Origin: JBFWML01 sp050251635
GTDB taxonomy: Bacteria; Campylobacterota; Campylobacteria; Campylobacterales; SZUA-545
Assembly: GCA_050251635.1 (NCBI GenBank)
Contig: JBFWML010000004.1
Span: 1 to 64,000 of the forward strand
Direction of reading: 5' to 3'
DNA length: 64,000 bases
Shown: positions 7,839 to 15,912 of the stretch, one piece after another
Numbering within the stretch: position 1 is the stretch's first letter
Layout of the letters: every line of letters begins with the position of its first letter
Position numbers and translations under genes: made by a program
Notes under the pieces: model-generated
What the model saw: only the letters and a program-made list of their open reading frames with translations
Told to the model about the DNA's origin: nothing
Databases searched by the model: none

Positions 7839-8662
7839 GCGGTTGCGGCGGCCACAACGGAGCACTTGATTTTAAAGAGGAAAAAGAGATTTTCGTTTTT
7901 GCACCCTTCGAGGCATTCGTAGTTGCCCATCCCCTTGGCAATGACCACATCGGCCCGCCCAAACAACTCGCCAAACTCGCCGCTGGCGCGATTCAACACA
8001 ATCCCCGGCGTATCGACGCCGCTGTCGATTAACGTAGCAAACTCGCCCAAGCCGTCGTTTTTCGCCTCATCAAAGGTAATGTCGTTAATGGCCGGCTGTC
8101 CGCGCGTGGCGTAAAAACGGTGCTGTTTGGGATAGATTTTGGCCAATGTTTCCAGCAGCAGATTGTCAAAAAGATGCTCGCCCGCGTTGTCGCCCAACAC
8201 CAGCACCGTTTGGGCGGTTTTGAGTTTTTCCAGAAGGTTGGCCGAATCATCCACCGCCAGCGGCGCTTCAAAAACCTTGTCCAGCTCGGCGGAAAGATCG
8301 AACTGTTTTTGGGAGCCGAAATCGAGCACATTGCCCGCGATCGCCGCCCGAAGCGCCGTTAAAAGCGGATTCTCCGACCTTTCGATCCGTTGGCGCGCTG
8401 CGGCGATCTGCGAAGCGGCCAGCCGGGTTGAGGTTTGTTTATAGGCCGCGATCGGGTCTTTTAGCCCCGTCAGCCGGGCGATATCGGCATAGATCGGCAC
8501 GGCGGCCACGGGCGGCGGCACACTGTCCACATCCAGCTCAATGACCCGTTTGGCGGCAGCATCCAAAATCGCCTTGGTGGCTGTTTCGTCGCAGCCGATC
8601 AGCCGCGCGGATTTAAGGGCCTGTCCGTACAGGCAGTGCAGACATTCGGGGGTGATATTCAT
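7769..8662 (-). CDS. DUF89/ARMT1-like metal-dependent phosphatase
   Basis: DUF89 proteins are metal-dependent damage-control phosphatases that act on harmful sugar-phosphate metabolites. Seen here: an N-terminal CLHCLYGQA (two cysteines, typical of the prokaryotic branch), the metal-binding VLGDNAGE motif around residue 155 and KGMGNYECLEG near residue 245. At 297 residues it is typical. Its start codon overlaps the DUF2779 gene's stop as ATGA, so the two are translationally coupled. The C-terminal tail is encoded antisense to the end of lpxB over 70 bases. Substrate unknown. Confidence 0.8.
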   Translation of the reverse strand: MNITPECLHCLYGQALKSARLIGCDETATKAILDAAAKRVIELDVDSVPPPVAAVPIYADIARLTGLKDPIAAYKQTSTRLAASQIAAARQRIERSENPLLTALRAAIAGNVLDFGSQKQFDLSAELDKVFEAPLAVDDSANLLEKLKTAQTVLVLGDNAGEHLFDNLLLETLAKIYPKQHRFYATRGQPAINDITFDEAKNDGLGEFATLIDSGVDTPGIVLNRASGEFGELFGRADVVIAKGMGNYECLEGCKNENLFFLFKIKCSVVAAATAQPEGSLMILKNRSSKDSSRLDS

Positions 8663-10074
8663 TTTAGGAGTTCCATTGTGGTTAAATCGCAGAGCTTTTC
8701 ATAAATCTGCACCATCGAAAGCGAATCCTGCCGCCCGTAGGTCAGCAGATCGGCGCGGATTTTTTGCGCGGTTTGTTCATCGGCGCCACTGAGGGCCAAA
8801 TACCCCTCCATCGCTTCACGCCCGCCGGGAATCCCCAATCCATCATAGCGGGCAGTCTCATCCAGCACCGGCGCAACGTTTTTAAGCGAGCAGCTGCCGC
8901 GCATGGCCGGATGATAATACCACCGCTTTTCAAAGGGGATCATCAAATCGATCGTGCGTTTGGCCATGGATTCGAGCGGCGCGCTCAACTCGGGCGCCCA
9001 GTCGGCCAACCGTCTAAGAAGCCGCCGCTCGTAGTCGGCGCCGTAGGCCACCAGCGAACCCTTCGGGCCGATCAGTGCCGCGAGCTTGGCGGCGATCGCA
9101 TGGCGGGCATCTTCGCGGGCGGCGGCCAGAAACTCGTGATGTTCCGGCTGCGCGCCGGGAGCTTTGAGAATATGCAGCGAATACTGAAACGGAAGCGGCT
9201 CAAAGGGCGAAAGCTGCTCGAAGGGCGGAACGGGATGCTGCACCGTTTCAAAATCCAGAAAATAGACGGGAAACTCGATAGATGACAAAAAATCCGCTAG
9301 CGCATCGGGCGAAACAAAGGCGTCACCGCTTTTTTCGCTGGCGATTTGAATACGCTGATAGGCGCTTAAGGGGTGGGTTTCGGGCAGAGTTTTGGGGTCG
9401 ATGATGCCCCGGTTGTACAGCTCGAACTTTTTTTCGCCCCCCAGCCGCGCGATATTCAGCACCGAATGGGCCGGGACCGGCGCAAAACAGTGTTCGGCGT
9501 AGGGGCACCGGACGGGCGAAAGACAGGCGGGAGAAAGCGGCGCGTCCAAAGCGCCCGGCTCGCTTAGCATGGCAAGCGCCTCCTCGATGCGCCGGATACG
9601 GCCCGCAACCGATCGGGTTAAATCGTAGGGCTTGAAGAGTTGACCATAGTCGAGTTCGCCTACGCGGATGTAGTTTTTATCCGGCAAAAACAAAAGGGTT
9701 CTGGCAACCTCAACCCCATGACGCTCCAGCAGCCAGACCTGCAATGCAAAATCATCCTTATCCGCCGTGCGGGGCGTGCCCCAAAAGGCGATCTTTTCCA
9801 GCTGCCACCCCGCCTCCGTTTGAACCAGGCGATCGATCGGCGCAGCAGCTTTGTCAGCCTCAAGGCGGGTTTGCGAATAGGGATGAAGCTGAACATGGCG
9901 GGCTTCAAACCAGGCTTGAGCATCGGTTTTTAGGGCGGGCTCAACCCATTCGGGCGTGGTGTGGCGGTTGGTGACGGGTTCGCCCCGCTGCCAAAAAGTT
10001 CGGGCCTTGGGGCACGCTAGGGTTCGAAACAATAATCTGGCATCCAATATCGGCGAAGTCAAAACCCGAGTCAC
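8659..10074 (-). CDS. DUF2779 protein with RecB/Cas4-like and exonuclease-like parts
   Basis: A 471-residue cytoplasmic protein. The N-terminal half has cysteines arranged around the centre (CLSPVRCPYAEHC, about residues 183-195), as in Cas4/AddB-type Fe-S nuclease domains. The C-terminal half is DUF2779, with YFLDFETV (about residue 272) matching the first acidic motif of DEDD-type exonucleases and AYGADYERRLL resembling a later motif. A nucleic-acid processing role is a family-level inference. The GTG at 10074 is close behind a TAGAAT -10. It is coupled to the ARMT1-like gene downstream. No CRISPR array is nearby. Confidence 0.75.
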   Translation of the reverse strand: MTRVLTSPILDARLLFRTLACPKARTFWQRGEPVTNRHTTPEWVEPALKTDAQAWFEARHVQLHPYSQTRLEADKAAAPIDRLVQTEAGWQLEKIAFWGTPRTADKDDFALQVWLLERHGVEVARTLLFLPDKNYIRVGELDYGQLFKPYDLTRSVAGRIRRIEEALAMLSEPGALDAPLSPACLSPVRCPYAEHCFAPVPAHSVLNIARLGGEKKFELYNRGIIDPKTLPETHPLSAYQRIQIASEKSGDAFVSPDALADFLSSIEFPVYFLDFETVQHPVPPFEQLSPFEPLPFQYSLHILKAPGAQPEHHEFLAAAREDARHAIAAKLAALIGPKGSLVAYGADYERRLLRRLADWAPELSAPLESMAKRTIDLMIPFEKRWYYHPAMRGSCSLKNVAPVLDETARYDGLGIPGGREAMEGYLALSGADEQTAQKIRADLLTYGRQDSLSMVQIYEKLCDLTTMELLK

Positions 10075-10093
10075 CCGTCACTTTCGTGGGCGC

Positions 10094-10099
10094 ATTCTA
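10094..10099 (-). promoter_or_regulatory. -10 box TAGAAT for the DUF2779-ARMT1 pair
   Basis: GCTGTGTTAGAATG on the minus strand, about 20 bases from the GTG start. An almost identical 14-base sequence precedes secA at 55918-55931. Confidence 0.5.
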
Positions 10100-10223
10100 A
10101 CACAGCCGATTTTTTGAAAAAACTTTTAAATGTCAAAACCACGCAAACCGCCTGAAACCCGCTTAAGAGAGAGTTGGCTACCCTTCGCGCGTACTTCAAA
10201 AAACAACGGAGGTCATCAACACC

Positions 10224-11108
10224 ATGATGCGGATCGCACTCTTTCTGCTGACCAACCTTGCCATTATCATCGTGGCAAGTCTCACCCTGAATATTCTGGG
10301 CGTGGGCAGCTATCTGGACAGTGCAGGCGGTCTGAATCTGACCAACCTGCTGATTTTCTGTTTTGTGTTCGGCATGACCGGCGCATTTATTTCGCTGCTG
10401 CTCTCCAAGTGGATGGCCAAAATGGCCACCCGCACGAAGGTGATCGAAAATCCCCGCACGCAGCAGGAAATTTGGCTGGTTAACACCGTTAAAGAGCTGG
10501 CACGCCGCTCCAATATCGGCATGCCCGAAGTGGGCATTTTCCCCGCCGATCAGGCCAACGCCTTTGCCACCGGCTGGAACCGCAACAAGGCGCTCGTGGC
10601 CGTCAGCCAAGGGATGCTCAACCGCTACAGCGAAGAGGAAGTCAAGGCGGTTATGGCCCATGAAATCGCCCACGTGGCCAACGGCGATATGATTACCCTG
10701 GCGCTGATTCAAGGCGTAATCAACACCTTTGTGATGTTCTTTGCCCGCGTTATCGGTTACTTTGTCGATCGCGTCGTGCTGAAGAATGAAGAGGGCCACG
10801 GGATTGGCTTTTTCATTGCCACCTTTGTGGCCGAGATTATCCTTGCCATTTTGGCATCGATGATTGTGATGTGGTTCTCCCGCCGCCGCGAATTCCGCGC
10901 CGATGAGGGTGCAGCCTATCTCGTAGGCGCTCCGGCGATGATCGCCGCATTGGCGCACCTGCAGCGCGAAACCCAGTTTCCCGATCAGATGCCCGACAGC
11001 ATGAACGCCTTTGGTATCAATACCGGCAAACGCGAAGGATTGGCCGCCTTTTTTATGAGCCACCCGCCCTTGGAAAAGCGCATCGAAGCGCTGAAAAAAT
11101 TCGCCTAA
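10224..11108 (+). CDS. htpX: zinc metalloprotease HtpX
   Basis: An inner-membrane M48 endopeptidase that degrades misfolded membrane proteins alongside FtsH. Two N-terminal transmembrane helices (about 5-27 and 44-62) precede the HEIAH zinc site (His146, Glu147, His150); a further helix pair follows, and FRADEGAA (about residue 228) supplies the third zinc ligand. Length 294 fits the family. ATG 10224 follows GGAGGT by about ten bases. It is monocistronic: the next gene converges on it across a terminator. Stress induction is usual for the family but not visible here. Confidence 0.95.
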   Translation: MMRIALFLLTNLAIIIVASLTLNILGVGSYLDSAGGLNLTNLLIFCFVFGMTGAFISLLLSKWMAKMATRTKVIENPRTQQEIWLVNTVKELARRSNIGMPEVGIFPADQANAFATGWNRNKALVAVSQGMLNRYSEEEVKAVMAHEIAHVANGDMITLALIQGVINTFVMFFARVIGYFVDRVVLKNEEGHGIGFFIATFVAEIILAILASMIVMWFSRRREFRADEGAAYLVGAPAMIAALAHLQRETQFPDQMPDSMNAFGINTGKREGLAAFFMSHPPLEKRIEALKKFA

Positions 11109-11115
11109 ACTCCCT

Positions 11116-11156
11116 CCCGCCCCGTTAAAGGGCGGGTTTCTCCTCTTTTTTAAACC
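11116..11156. terminator. terminator between htpX and the Wzz-like gene
   Basis: CCCGCCC (11116-11122) pairs with GGGCGGG (11130-11136) and is followed by TTTCTCCTCTTTTTT on the plus strand. This makes a good intrinsic terminator for htpX. The hairpin also covers the stop codon of the converging gene. Confidence 0.75.
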
Positions 11157-11961
11157 CCTTGATGAACTCGATAAAAAAGACCAGAAAAATCGAACCCATC
11201 AGACCCGCCACAAAAGCGACGGCGATAATCAATCGCCCCTTGGGCGCAACAGGGCGATCGGGTGCCAAAAACCCGGCTATTTTCGTCTCGACATAAAGCG
11301 GATTATTTAACGCCGCTTTTTGGGCTTCCAGTTCAAGAATTTTTGCACCGTACGCCACGACGCGCTCCTCGATGCGGCTTCTCTCTAGTAAAAGAAGGGC
11401 TGCAAGGGCCGGCTCGGAACCTTTGGTCCGTCCGGCGATTTCGGCATTGCGCGCACGAAGACCGTGCAGCTCGCGCCCGTAGAGTTCGATCTGGGATTCG
11501 ACGGCTTTCGAAGCGGCCCGTTGGGGCAGCAGTCTTTGTTTGAGAATTTTTTGATGCTCCGCTTCCACCTCGCGCATCAAGCGCTCGCTCGTCCTCTTCA
11601 CCGAGTCGAGCGATTCCCCCCTGATTTCGACTTCAATCATTTCACTGTCGCGTCTAAGGGCAATTTTCTCGATGCGAACCGTTCGATCGATTTCCGCTAT
11701 GCGGCCCCCAAGGTAAACGGCAATCTCGTCCAGCGTCGCAAAGGAAAGTGGCTCTTCCGACTGCGCCTGCATGGTGTAGCCCGGCAAAATATCGAACACA
11801 GCACTATAGGTTGGTGTTTTAAGTGAAACATATGCAACCGCTGCAACAACAGTAAAAGCCGTAAAGAAGAGGATAAAAATTTTATGCGCAAGAAGTGTTC
11901 GAACCAGCTCCCTAAGATCAATTTCATCATCCAAAACGGGGCGCACAGACGTATCTGTCAT
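11125..11961 (-). CDS. Wzz/GumC-type chain-length determinant protein
   Basis: A polysaccharide co-polymerase that sets O-antigen or capsule chain length in the inner membrane. The layout is typical: a short cytoplasmic start with DEIDLRELVRTLLAHK, transmembrane helix 1 (about residues 30-50), a periplasmic domain with YSAVFDILPG and a long coiled coil (about 130-220), and transmembrane helix 2 (about 245-265) preceded by a Pro/Gly stretch (APDRPVAPKGRL). No tyrosine-kinase domain is fused. Start ATG 11961 has AAAGG eight bases upstream. No polysaccharide cluster is adjacent in this window. Confidence 0.85.
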   Translation of the reverse strand: MTDTSVRPVLDDEIDLRELVRTLLAHKIFILFFTAFTVVAAVAYVSLKTPTYSAVFDILPGYTMQAQSEEPLSFATLDEIAVYLGGRIAEIDRTVRIEKIALRRDSEMIEVEIRGESLDSVKRTSERLMREVEAEHQKILKQRLLPQRAASKAVESQIELYGRELHGLRARNAEIAGRTKGSEPALAALLLLERSRIEERVVAYGAKILELEAQKAALNNPLYVETKIAGFLAPDRPVAPKGRLIIAVAFVAGLMGSIFLVFFIEFIKGFKKEEKPAL

Positions 11962-11994
11962 AGCAAACCTTTAAAGCGTAGTTTGTGTAGAAAG

Positions 11995-12083
11995 TGGCGG
12001 ACAGGGGGGGATTCGAACCCCCGGTACCCAAGGGGTACAGCAGTTTTCGAGACTGCCGCCTTCAACCGCTCGGCCACCTGTCC
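11995..12083 (-). tRNA. tRNA-Ser (anticodon CGA)
   Basis: Read on the minus strand, GGACAGG and CCTGTCC form the acceptor stem, the anticodon arm GCAGT-CTCGAAA-ACTGC gives CGA (serine codon UCG), and there is a long variable arm typical of class II tRNAs (GTACCCC...GGGTAC). The T loop is GTTCGAATC and CCA is encoded. The GC-rich genome makes UCG decoding important. Confidence 0.95.
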
Positions 12084-12129
12084 TTGTGAGGTGAATGCAG
12101 GAGGCGGATTTTAGCGATCCGCCCCTTAG

Positions 12130-12309
12130 TTATTCATAGAACTCTTCGTCTTCGTCGTCCTCGCCATACTCGTAATCGTCATCGTCATAGCGTGCGGGGT
12201 TGCCAAAGCCGCCGCCGGAACTCTCGTCATCGTCGAAATCTTCGTCGTCATCGTCCCATTCTCGGCCGGGAATGCTCTCTTCTTCCTCTTCCCACTCATC
12301 AAAAGCCAT
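12130..12309 (-). CDS. highly acidic small protein, 59 aa
   Basis: A short gene whose ATG at 12309 follows GGAGGAAAAGC, an excellent Shine-Dalgarno. The product starts MAFDEWEEEEE, contains DDDDED and DDDDYEYGEDDEDEEF, and ends FYE: more than half of its residues are Asp or Glu, with a glycine-rich patch (SSGGGFGNP) in the middle. It is surely disordered and very acidic. It follows the LOG-family gene by 32 bases on the same strand. Function unknown; a DNA-mimic or metal/protein-buffer role would be speculation. Other frames across this stretch look like coding noise. Confidence 0.8.
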   Translation of the reverse strand: MAFDEWEEEEESIPGREWDDDDEDFDDDESSGGGFGNPARYDDDDYEYGEDDEDEEFYE

Positions 12310-12341
12310 GCTTTTCCTCCGTCAATTTTTTGCAATACTAC

Positions 12342-13100
12342 TCAATTTTGGGCGCGGGCGAGCGTCTCTTCGTGGAATTTTTTCAGACGCGTATAGGCGC
12401 TTACATCCGTCAACTCCAGCTCTTCCATCTCCCGAAGCCGGTTTTCGATCTGCTCTTCGGTAAACCGCACCACCTCGTCAAGATCGTCGGTCATGCGGAT
12501 AAGCCCGAAGTCTTCGGGGCTGATCGTCCCTTCGGAAAGCATGCTCTTTTCAATAAACTCCATCATCGGCTTCCAGTAATCCACGCCGATGAGAAAAATC
12601 CCGATGGGGAAAATCTTTTTGGTCTGTACTAAAGTGAGCGCCTCAAAGAGTTCGTCCATCGTGCCAAATCCGCCGGGGAAAATAATATAGGCATAGGAGT
12701 ACTTCACCAGCATCACCTTGCGGGCAAAGAAGTAGTCAAACTTGAGGCTGACATCCAGATACTCGTTGGAGGACTGCTCGTGGGGCAGTTCGATATTCAG
12801 CCCGATCGACTTGGCCTTGCCGGAGATATAAGCACCCTTGTTGGCCGCCTCCATAATGCCGTTGCTGCCGCCGGTAATGACGTTAAACCCCTTTTCGGCC
12901 ATCATGTAACCCAGCTTGCGGGCCATTTTGTAGTAGCGGTTCTCCTCTTGAGTGCGCGCGCTGCCAAACACCGTCACCGACGGGCCGATGTCTTTGAGTT
13001 CGTCAAAGCCGTGCACAAAGTCGGCCATGACGCGGAAGATGCTCCACGGCTCGCTAAAGTCAAGCTGGCGGCGCAGATGAATTCGTTTTTCTTCAGTCAT
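12342..13100 (-). CDS. LOG-family protein (TIGR00730)
   Basis: Lysine-decarboxylase-like (LOG) proteins are nucleotide 5'-monophosphate phosphoribohydrolases, known from cytokinin activation; the bacterial role is often unclear. The signature PGGFGTMDELFE (about residue 140) and the GGSNGIMEAANKGAY motif (about residue 77) are intact. Length is 252 residues. Its ATG overlaps the previous gene's stop (TAATG), so it is coupled to the dehydrogenase upstream, and the acidic small protein follows. The residues for AMP binding look conserved. Confidence 0.85.
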   Translation of the reverse strand: MTEEKRIHLRRQLDFSEPWSIFRVMADFVHGFDELKDIGPSVTVFGSARTQEENRYYKMARKLGYMMAEKGFNVITGGSNGIMEAANKGAYISGKAKSIGLNIELPHEQSSNEYLDVSLKFDYFFARKVMLVKYSYAYIIFPGGFGTMDELFEALTLVQTKKIFPIGIFLIGVDYWKPMMEFIEKSMLSEGTISPEDFGLIRMTDDLDEVVRFTEEQIENRLREMEELELTDVSAYTRLKKFHEETLARAQN

Positions 13101-14047
13101 TACACAATCCTGTTTCGAGATTTATTTTCCGTAAACGCTTTGAGGTTTTCGGCCATTTCGGCCACCAGCCGCGTTCTGGCTTCGCGGGAGGCCCACGCGA
13201 TATGCGGCGTGATCGCCAGCCGATCGGCGCTTACCTCAAAAAGCGGATTATCCGCCTTGGGCGGCTCGCTTGAGAGCACATCCAGCCCCGCGCCCGCAAT
13301 TTGACCCTTTTGGAGCGCCCCGGCCAATGCCGCTTCGTCCACAATGCCGCCGCGCCCCAAATTCAGCAGCAGCGCGGAGGGTTTCATCAGCCCCAGCTCC
13401 CGCGCGCCGATGAGATTGCGGGTCTGATCGTTTAGCGGCGCATGGATACTGACCACATCGGCGGTTTGAAGCAGCTCCTCCAGCGGCAATAACGCGTAGG
13501 GCTGATCGCTGTTTTTGCCGCTGGTGCTGGCATAAACCACCTGCGCCCCAAAGGCCTGCGCCGCCTGCGCCACACGCCGTCCGATCGCGCCCATGCCCAC
13601 AATGCCCCACCGTTTGCCCGCCAGTTCATTAAAGGGCATTGTCAAATCGGTAAACAGAAAACTTTTCGCCCAATCCGCGTGACCGTAACGGGTGTGATAA
13701 TCCATGCGGTGGGCCAGATGAAAATAGAGCGCAAAGGTGTGGGCCACGACGCTTTCGGTCGAATAACCCGCCACGTTCGCCACCGCAACGCCTGCGTTTT
13801 TGCAGGCATTTAAATCGATATTGTTCACCCCGGTGGCCGCTTCCAGCACCAGCTTGAGCTTGGGCGCGGCCTTTAAAACCGCTTCGTCGATGACGACCTT
13901 GTTGGTCACAATCACCGCCGCGTCCCTGACCCGATCGGCGCGCTCATCAGGCTGCGTTGCGGGGTGCAAAACCACTTCGCCAAAACCGTTAAAAACCTCC
14001 AACGACACATCGCCCAGCGTGGCGGCATCCAAAAACACAATCTTCAA
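13100..14047 (-). CDS. D-2-hydroxyacid dehydrogenase (glycerate dehydrogenase-like)
   Basis: An NAD-dependent reductase of 2-keto acids such as hydroxypyruvate. It has the Rossmann loop GIVGMGAIGRRVAQ, the catalytic Arg in NLGRGGIVDE, the Glu in LDVLSSEPP and the His in ITPHIAWAS, in the correct order; about 315 residues. I prefer the TTG at 14047 (product begins MKIVFLDAATLG) because AGGA is seven bases upstream; a TTG at 14053 is too close to that ribosome site. Substrate (hydroxypyruvate, glyoxylate or another 2-oxoacid) cannot be fixed from sequence. Confidence 0.85.
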   Translation of the reverse strand: MKIVFLDAATLGDVSLEVFNGFGEVVLHPATQPDERADRVRDAAVIVTNKVVIDEAVLKAAPKLKLVLEAATGVNNIDLNACKNAGVAVANVAGYSTESVVAHTFALYFHLAHRMDYHTRYGHADWAKSFLFTDLTMPFNELAGKRWGIVGMGAIGRRVAQAAQAFGAQVVYASTSGKNSDQPYALLPLEELLQTADVVSIHAPLNDQTRNLIGARELGLMKPSALLLNLGRGGIVDEAALAGALQKGQIAGAGLDVLSSEPPKADNPLFEVSADRLAITPHIAWASREARTRLVAEMAENLKAFTENKSRNRIV

Positions 14048-14057
14048 AGACAAAATC

Positions 14058-15431
14058 CTAAAGCAAAATCAGGGTCGCCAGACCCAAAAAGGTAAAAAAG
14101 CCCGCCACATCGGTGACGGTAATCAGCAGCACCGCGCTGGCCACCGCCGGATCGATGCCAAACTTCTTAAGCACCAAAGGAATCCCCGCGCCGAAAAAGC
14201 CCGCATACATCATATTGGCAAACATCGCCAAGGCAATCACCACGCCCAGCATCGGCATTTTAAACCACGCCCACGCCAGCAAACTGGCCAGCAGCGCAAA
14301 AACAAGGCCGTTTAAAAGGGCGATACCCATTTCGCGCATCACCACCGGACGGGCGTTTTCCAGCTTGACTTCGCCCAGCGCCATCTGGCGCACCGTTACC
14401 GTCAGCGCCTGCGTACCCGCCACGCCGCCCATGCTGGCGACGATCGGCATCAAAATCGCCAGCGCCACAATCTGCTCGATCGACTCGGCAAACAGCGAAA
14501 CCACCAACGCGCCCAGCGTGGCGGTGATAAGATTGATCGCCAGCCATTTGGCCCGGGTGCGCCCCGTTTTAATCACATCGTCCTGCCACTCTTCGTTGCT
14601 GTCCACCTGACCGAGCGAATAGATCTGCTCCGTGGCCGCCTCTTCGATCATGTCGTAGATGTCGTCGGAGGTGATCCGGCCCATGAGATGGCCGAAGTTG
14701 TCCACCACGGGAATCACCGCCAGGTCGTAACGCTCCACCGTTTGCGTCACGGTTTCGAGCGTGTCGTCGCCGTACACGGAGATCGGCTCGTCGAACTCCT
14801 CCAAACTTTCGCCGTAGGTTTTGCCAAAATCGAGCATAATCAGCTCTTCGAGGCTGAGCATCGCCTTGAGGCGGTTTTGTTCGTCCACCACAAAGACATA
14901 GTGGATATTGGAAACCTCTTCGTCCTTAATCAGCTTTTTCAGCCGCTTGATCGAATCGGCGATGCGTTCATCCAGCCGGGCGCTAAAGAGCTCGGTCTGC
15001 ATAATCGCCCCCGCGCTGTCCTCATCAAAGCGCTTGAGGTTTTCGATATCCTCTTTGTGTTCGGCGTCCACCTGACGCATGATCTCGTAGGCTTTTTCTT
15101 CGTCAACCTCTTCGATCTTCTGCACGATGTCGGTCGCATCGTCGGTGTCCAGTTCGTTAACAACCGCCGCCCACTCCTGCGCGTCCATGCTTTTGACCAG
15201 CTCGTCCTGCACCTTTTCGGGCAGTTCGAGCACCGTCGTACCCAGCAGTTCCGGCGGCAAGGCCCTTAGAATCCGGCGGTAATTTTCGTCGCCGTCCTCG
15301 TCACGCAGCGAAAGCAGCACCTCCGCCACGTCGGATTCGTGCATTTCCAGCTGGGGCGCGCCGCCCGTTTCGTGGGCAGCCACATAGGCAAGCAGCAGCT
15401 CTTTTTTGCCGCGCAGATCCAGTTCGGTCAT
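14058..15431 (-). CDS. mgtE: magnesium transporter MgtE
   Basis: A Mg2+-gated Mg2+ channel of the inner membrane. Domains in order: the helical, acidic MgtE N domain (residues 25-125, rich in Glu/Asp), two CBS domains (about 130-255, with a characteristic GRITSDDIYDMIEE), a plug helix and five transmembrane helices (about 280-455). The pore aspartate lies in LLITVTDVAGFF near the end, as in the Thermus protein. Length 457. It begins right after the pgpA stop (TAAATG). The CBS and N domains are expected to sense cytosolic magnesium. Confidence 0.93.
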   Translation of the reverse strand: MTELDLRGKKELLLAYVAAHETGGAPQLEMHESDVAEVLLSLRDEDGDENYRRILRALPPELLGTTVLELPEKVQDELVKSMDAQEWAAVVNELDTDDATDIVQKIEEVDEEKAYEIMRQVDAEHKEDIENLKRFDEDSAGAIMQTELFSARLDERIADSIKRLKKLIKDEEVSNIHYVFVVDEQNRLKAMLSLEELIMLDFGKTYGESLEEFDEPISVYGDDTLETVTQTVERYDLAVIPVVDNFGHLMGRITSDDIYDMIEEAATEQIYSLGQVDSNEEWQDDVIKTGRTRAKWLAINLITATLGALVVSLFAESIEQIVALAILMPIVASMGGVAGTQALTVTVRQMALGEVKLENARPVVMREMGIALLNGLVFALLASLLAWAWFKMPMLGVVIALAMFANMMYAGFFGAGIPLVLKKFGIDPAVASAVLLITVTDVAGFFTFLGLATLILL

Positions 15432-15902
15432 TTAAAACCCCGCTCCCGCAAACTCAAGGGCGCGAATACAAAGCACCGCCGCAATACCGCCGAAAAAGCC
15501 CGCCAGCACATCGTCCAGCATGACGCCGTAGCCGTTTTTCAGCCGCGAATCGAGCTTGCCGATGATCGACGGTTTCCAAATGTCAAACAACCGGAAAAAC
15601 AAAAACGCCAGCAGAACCTGATGCCACGCAAAGGCATCGGGCAGCAAAGCCAGCGCGATCCACATTCCCGCCAGCTCGTCAATGACCACCTCTTTGGGGT
15701 CCTCGCGGCCCGTGGCGGCCTGATAGGCATCGATCGATCGCGCCCCGGCCACAAACACCAGCACAATCAGCAGCCAAAAGGTCTCGATCGGCAAATAGGC
15801 CAAAGCCAAAAGCCCGATCGGCAGCGCGGCGATCGTGCCGACGGTGCCCGGCGCCTTGGGGAAAAGTCCGCTGTAAAAAACCGTAACAAAAAGCTTATTC
15901 AA
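15432..15902 (-). CDS. pgpA: phosphatidylglycerophosphatase A
   Basis: Removes the phosphate from phosphatidylglycerol phosphate in the inner membrane. The 156-residue protein shows the PgpA pattern: GLFPKAPGTVGT near the N-terminus, then RSIDAYQAATGREDPKEVVIDELAGMWIA with the acidic metal-binding residues, and the GGIAAVL terminal helix. The start is TTG 15902 with AAGGA eight bases upstream. It follows the sat-like gene by ten bases; the order regulator - sat-like - pgpA is one I recall from Campylobacter jejuni (Cj1608-Cj1610). Confidence 0.9.
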   Translation of the reverse strand: MNKLFVTVFYSGLFPKAPGTVGTIAALPIGLLALAYLPIETFWLLIVLVFVAGARSIDAYQAATGREDPKEVVIDELAGMWIALALLPDAFAWHQVLLAFLFFRLFDIWKPSIIGKLDSRLKNGYGVMLDDVLAGFFGGIAAVLCIRALEFAGAGF

Positions 15903-15912
15903 ACAAAAATCC

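Noticed and set aside
8659..10074. CRISPR-Cas locus suggested by the Cas4-like cysteine cluster
   Set aside because: There is no repeat-spacer array and no other cas gene in the window.
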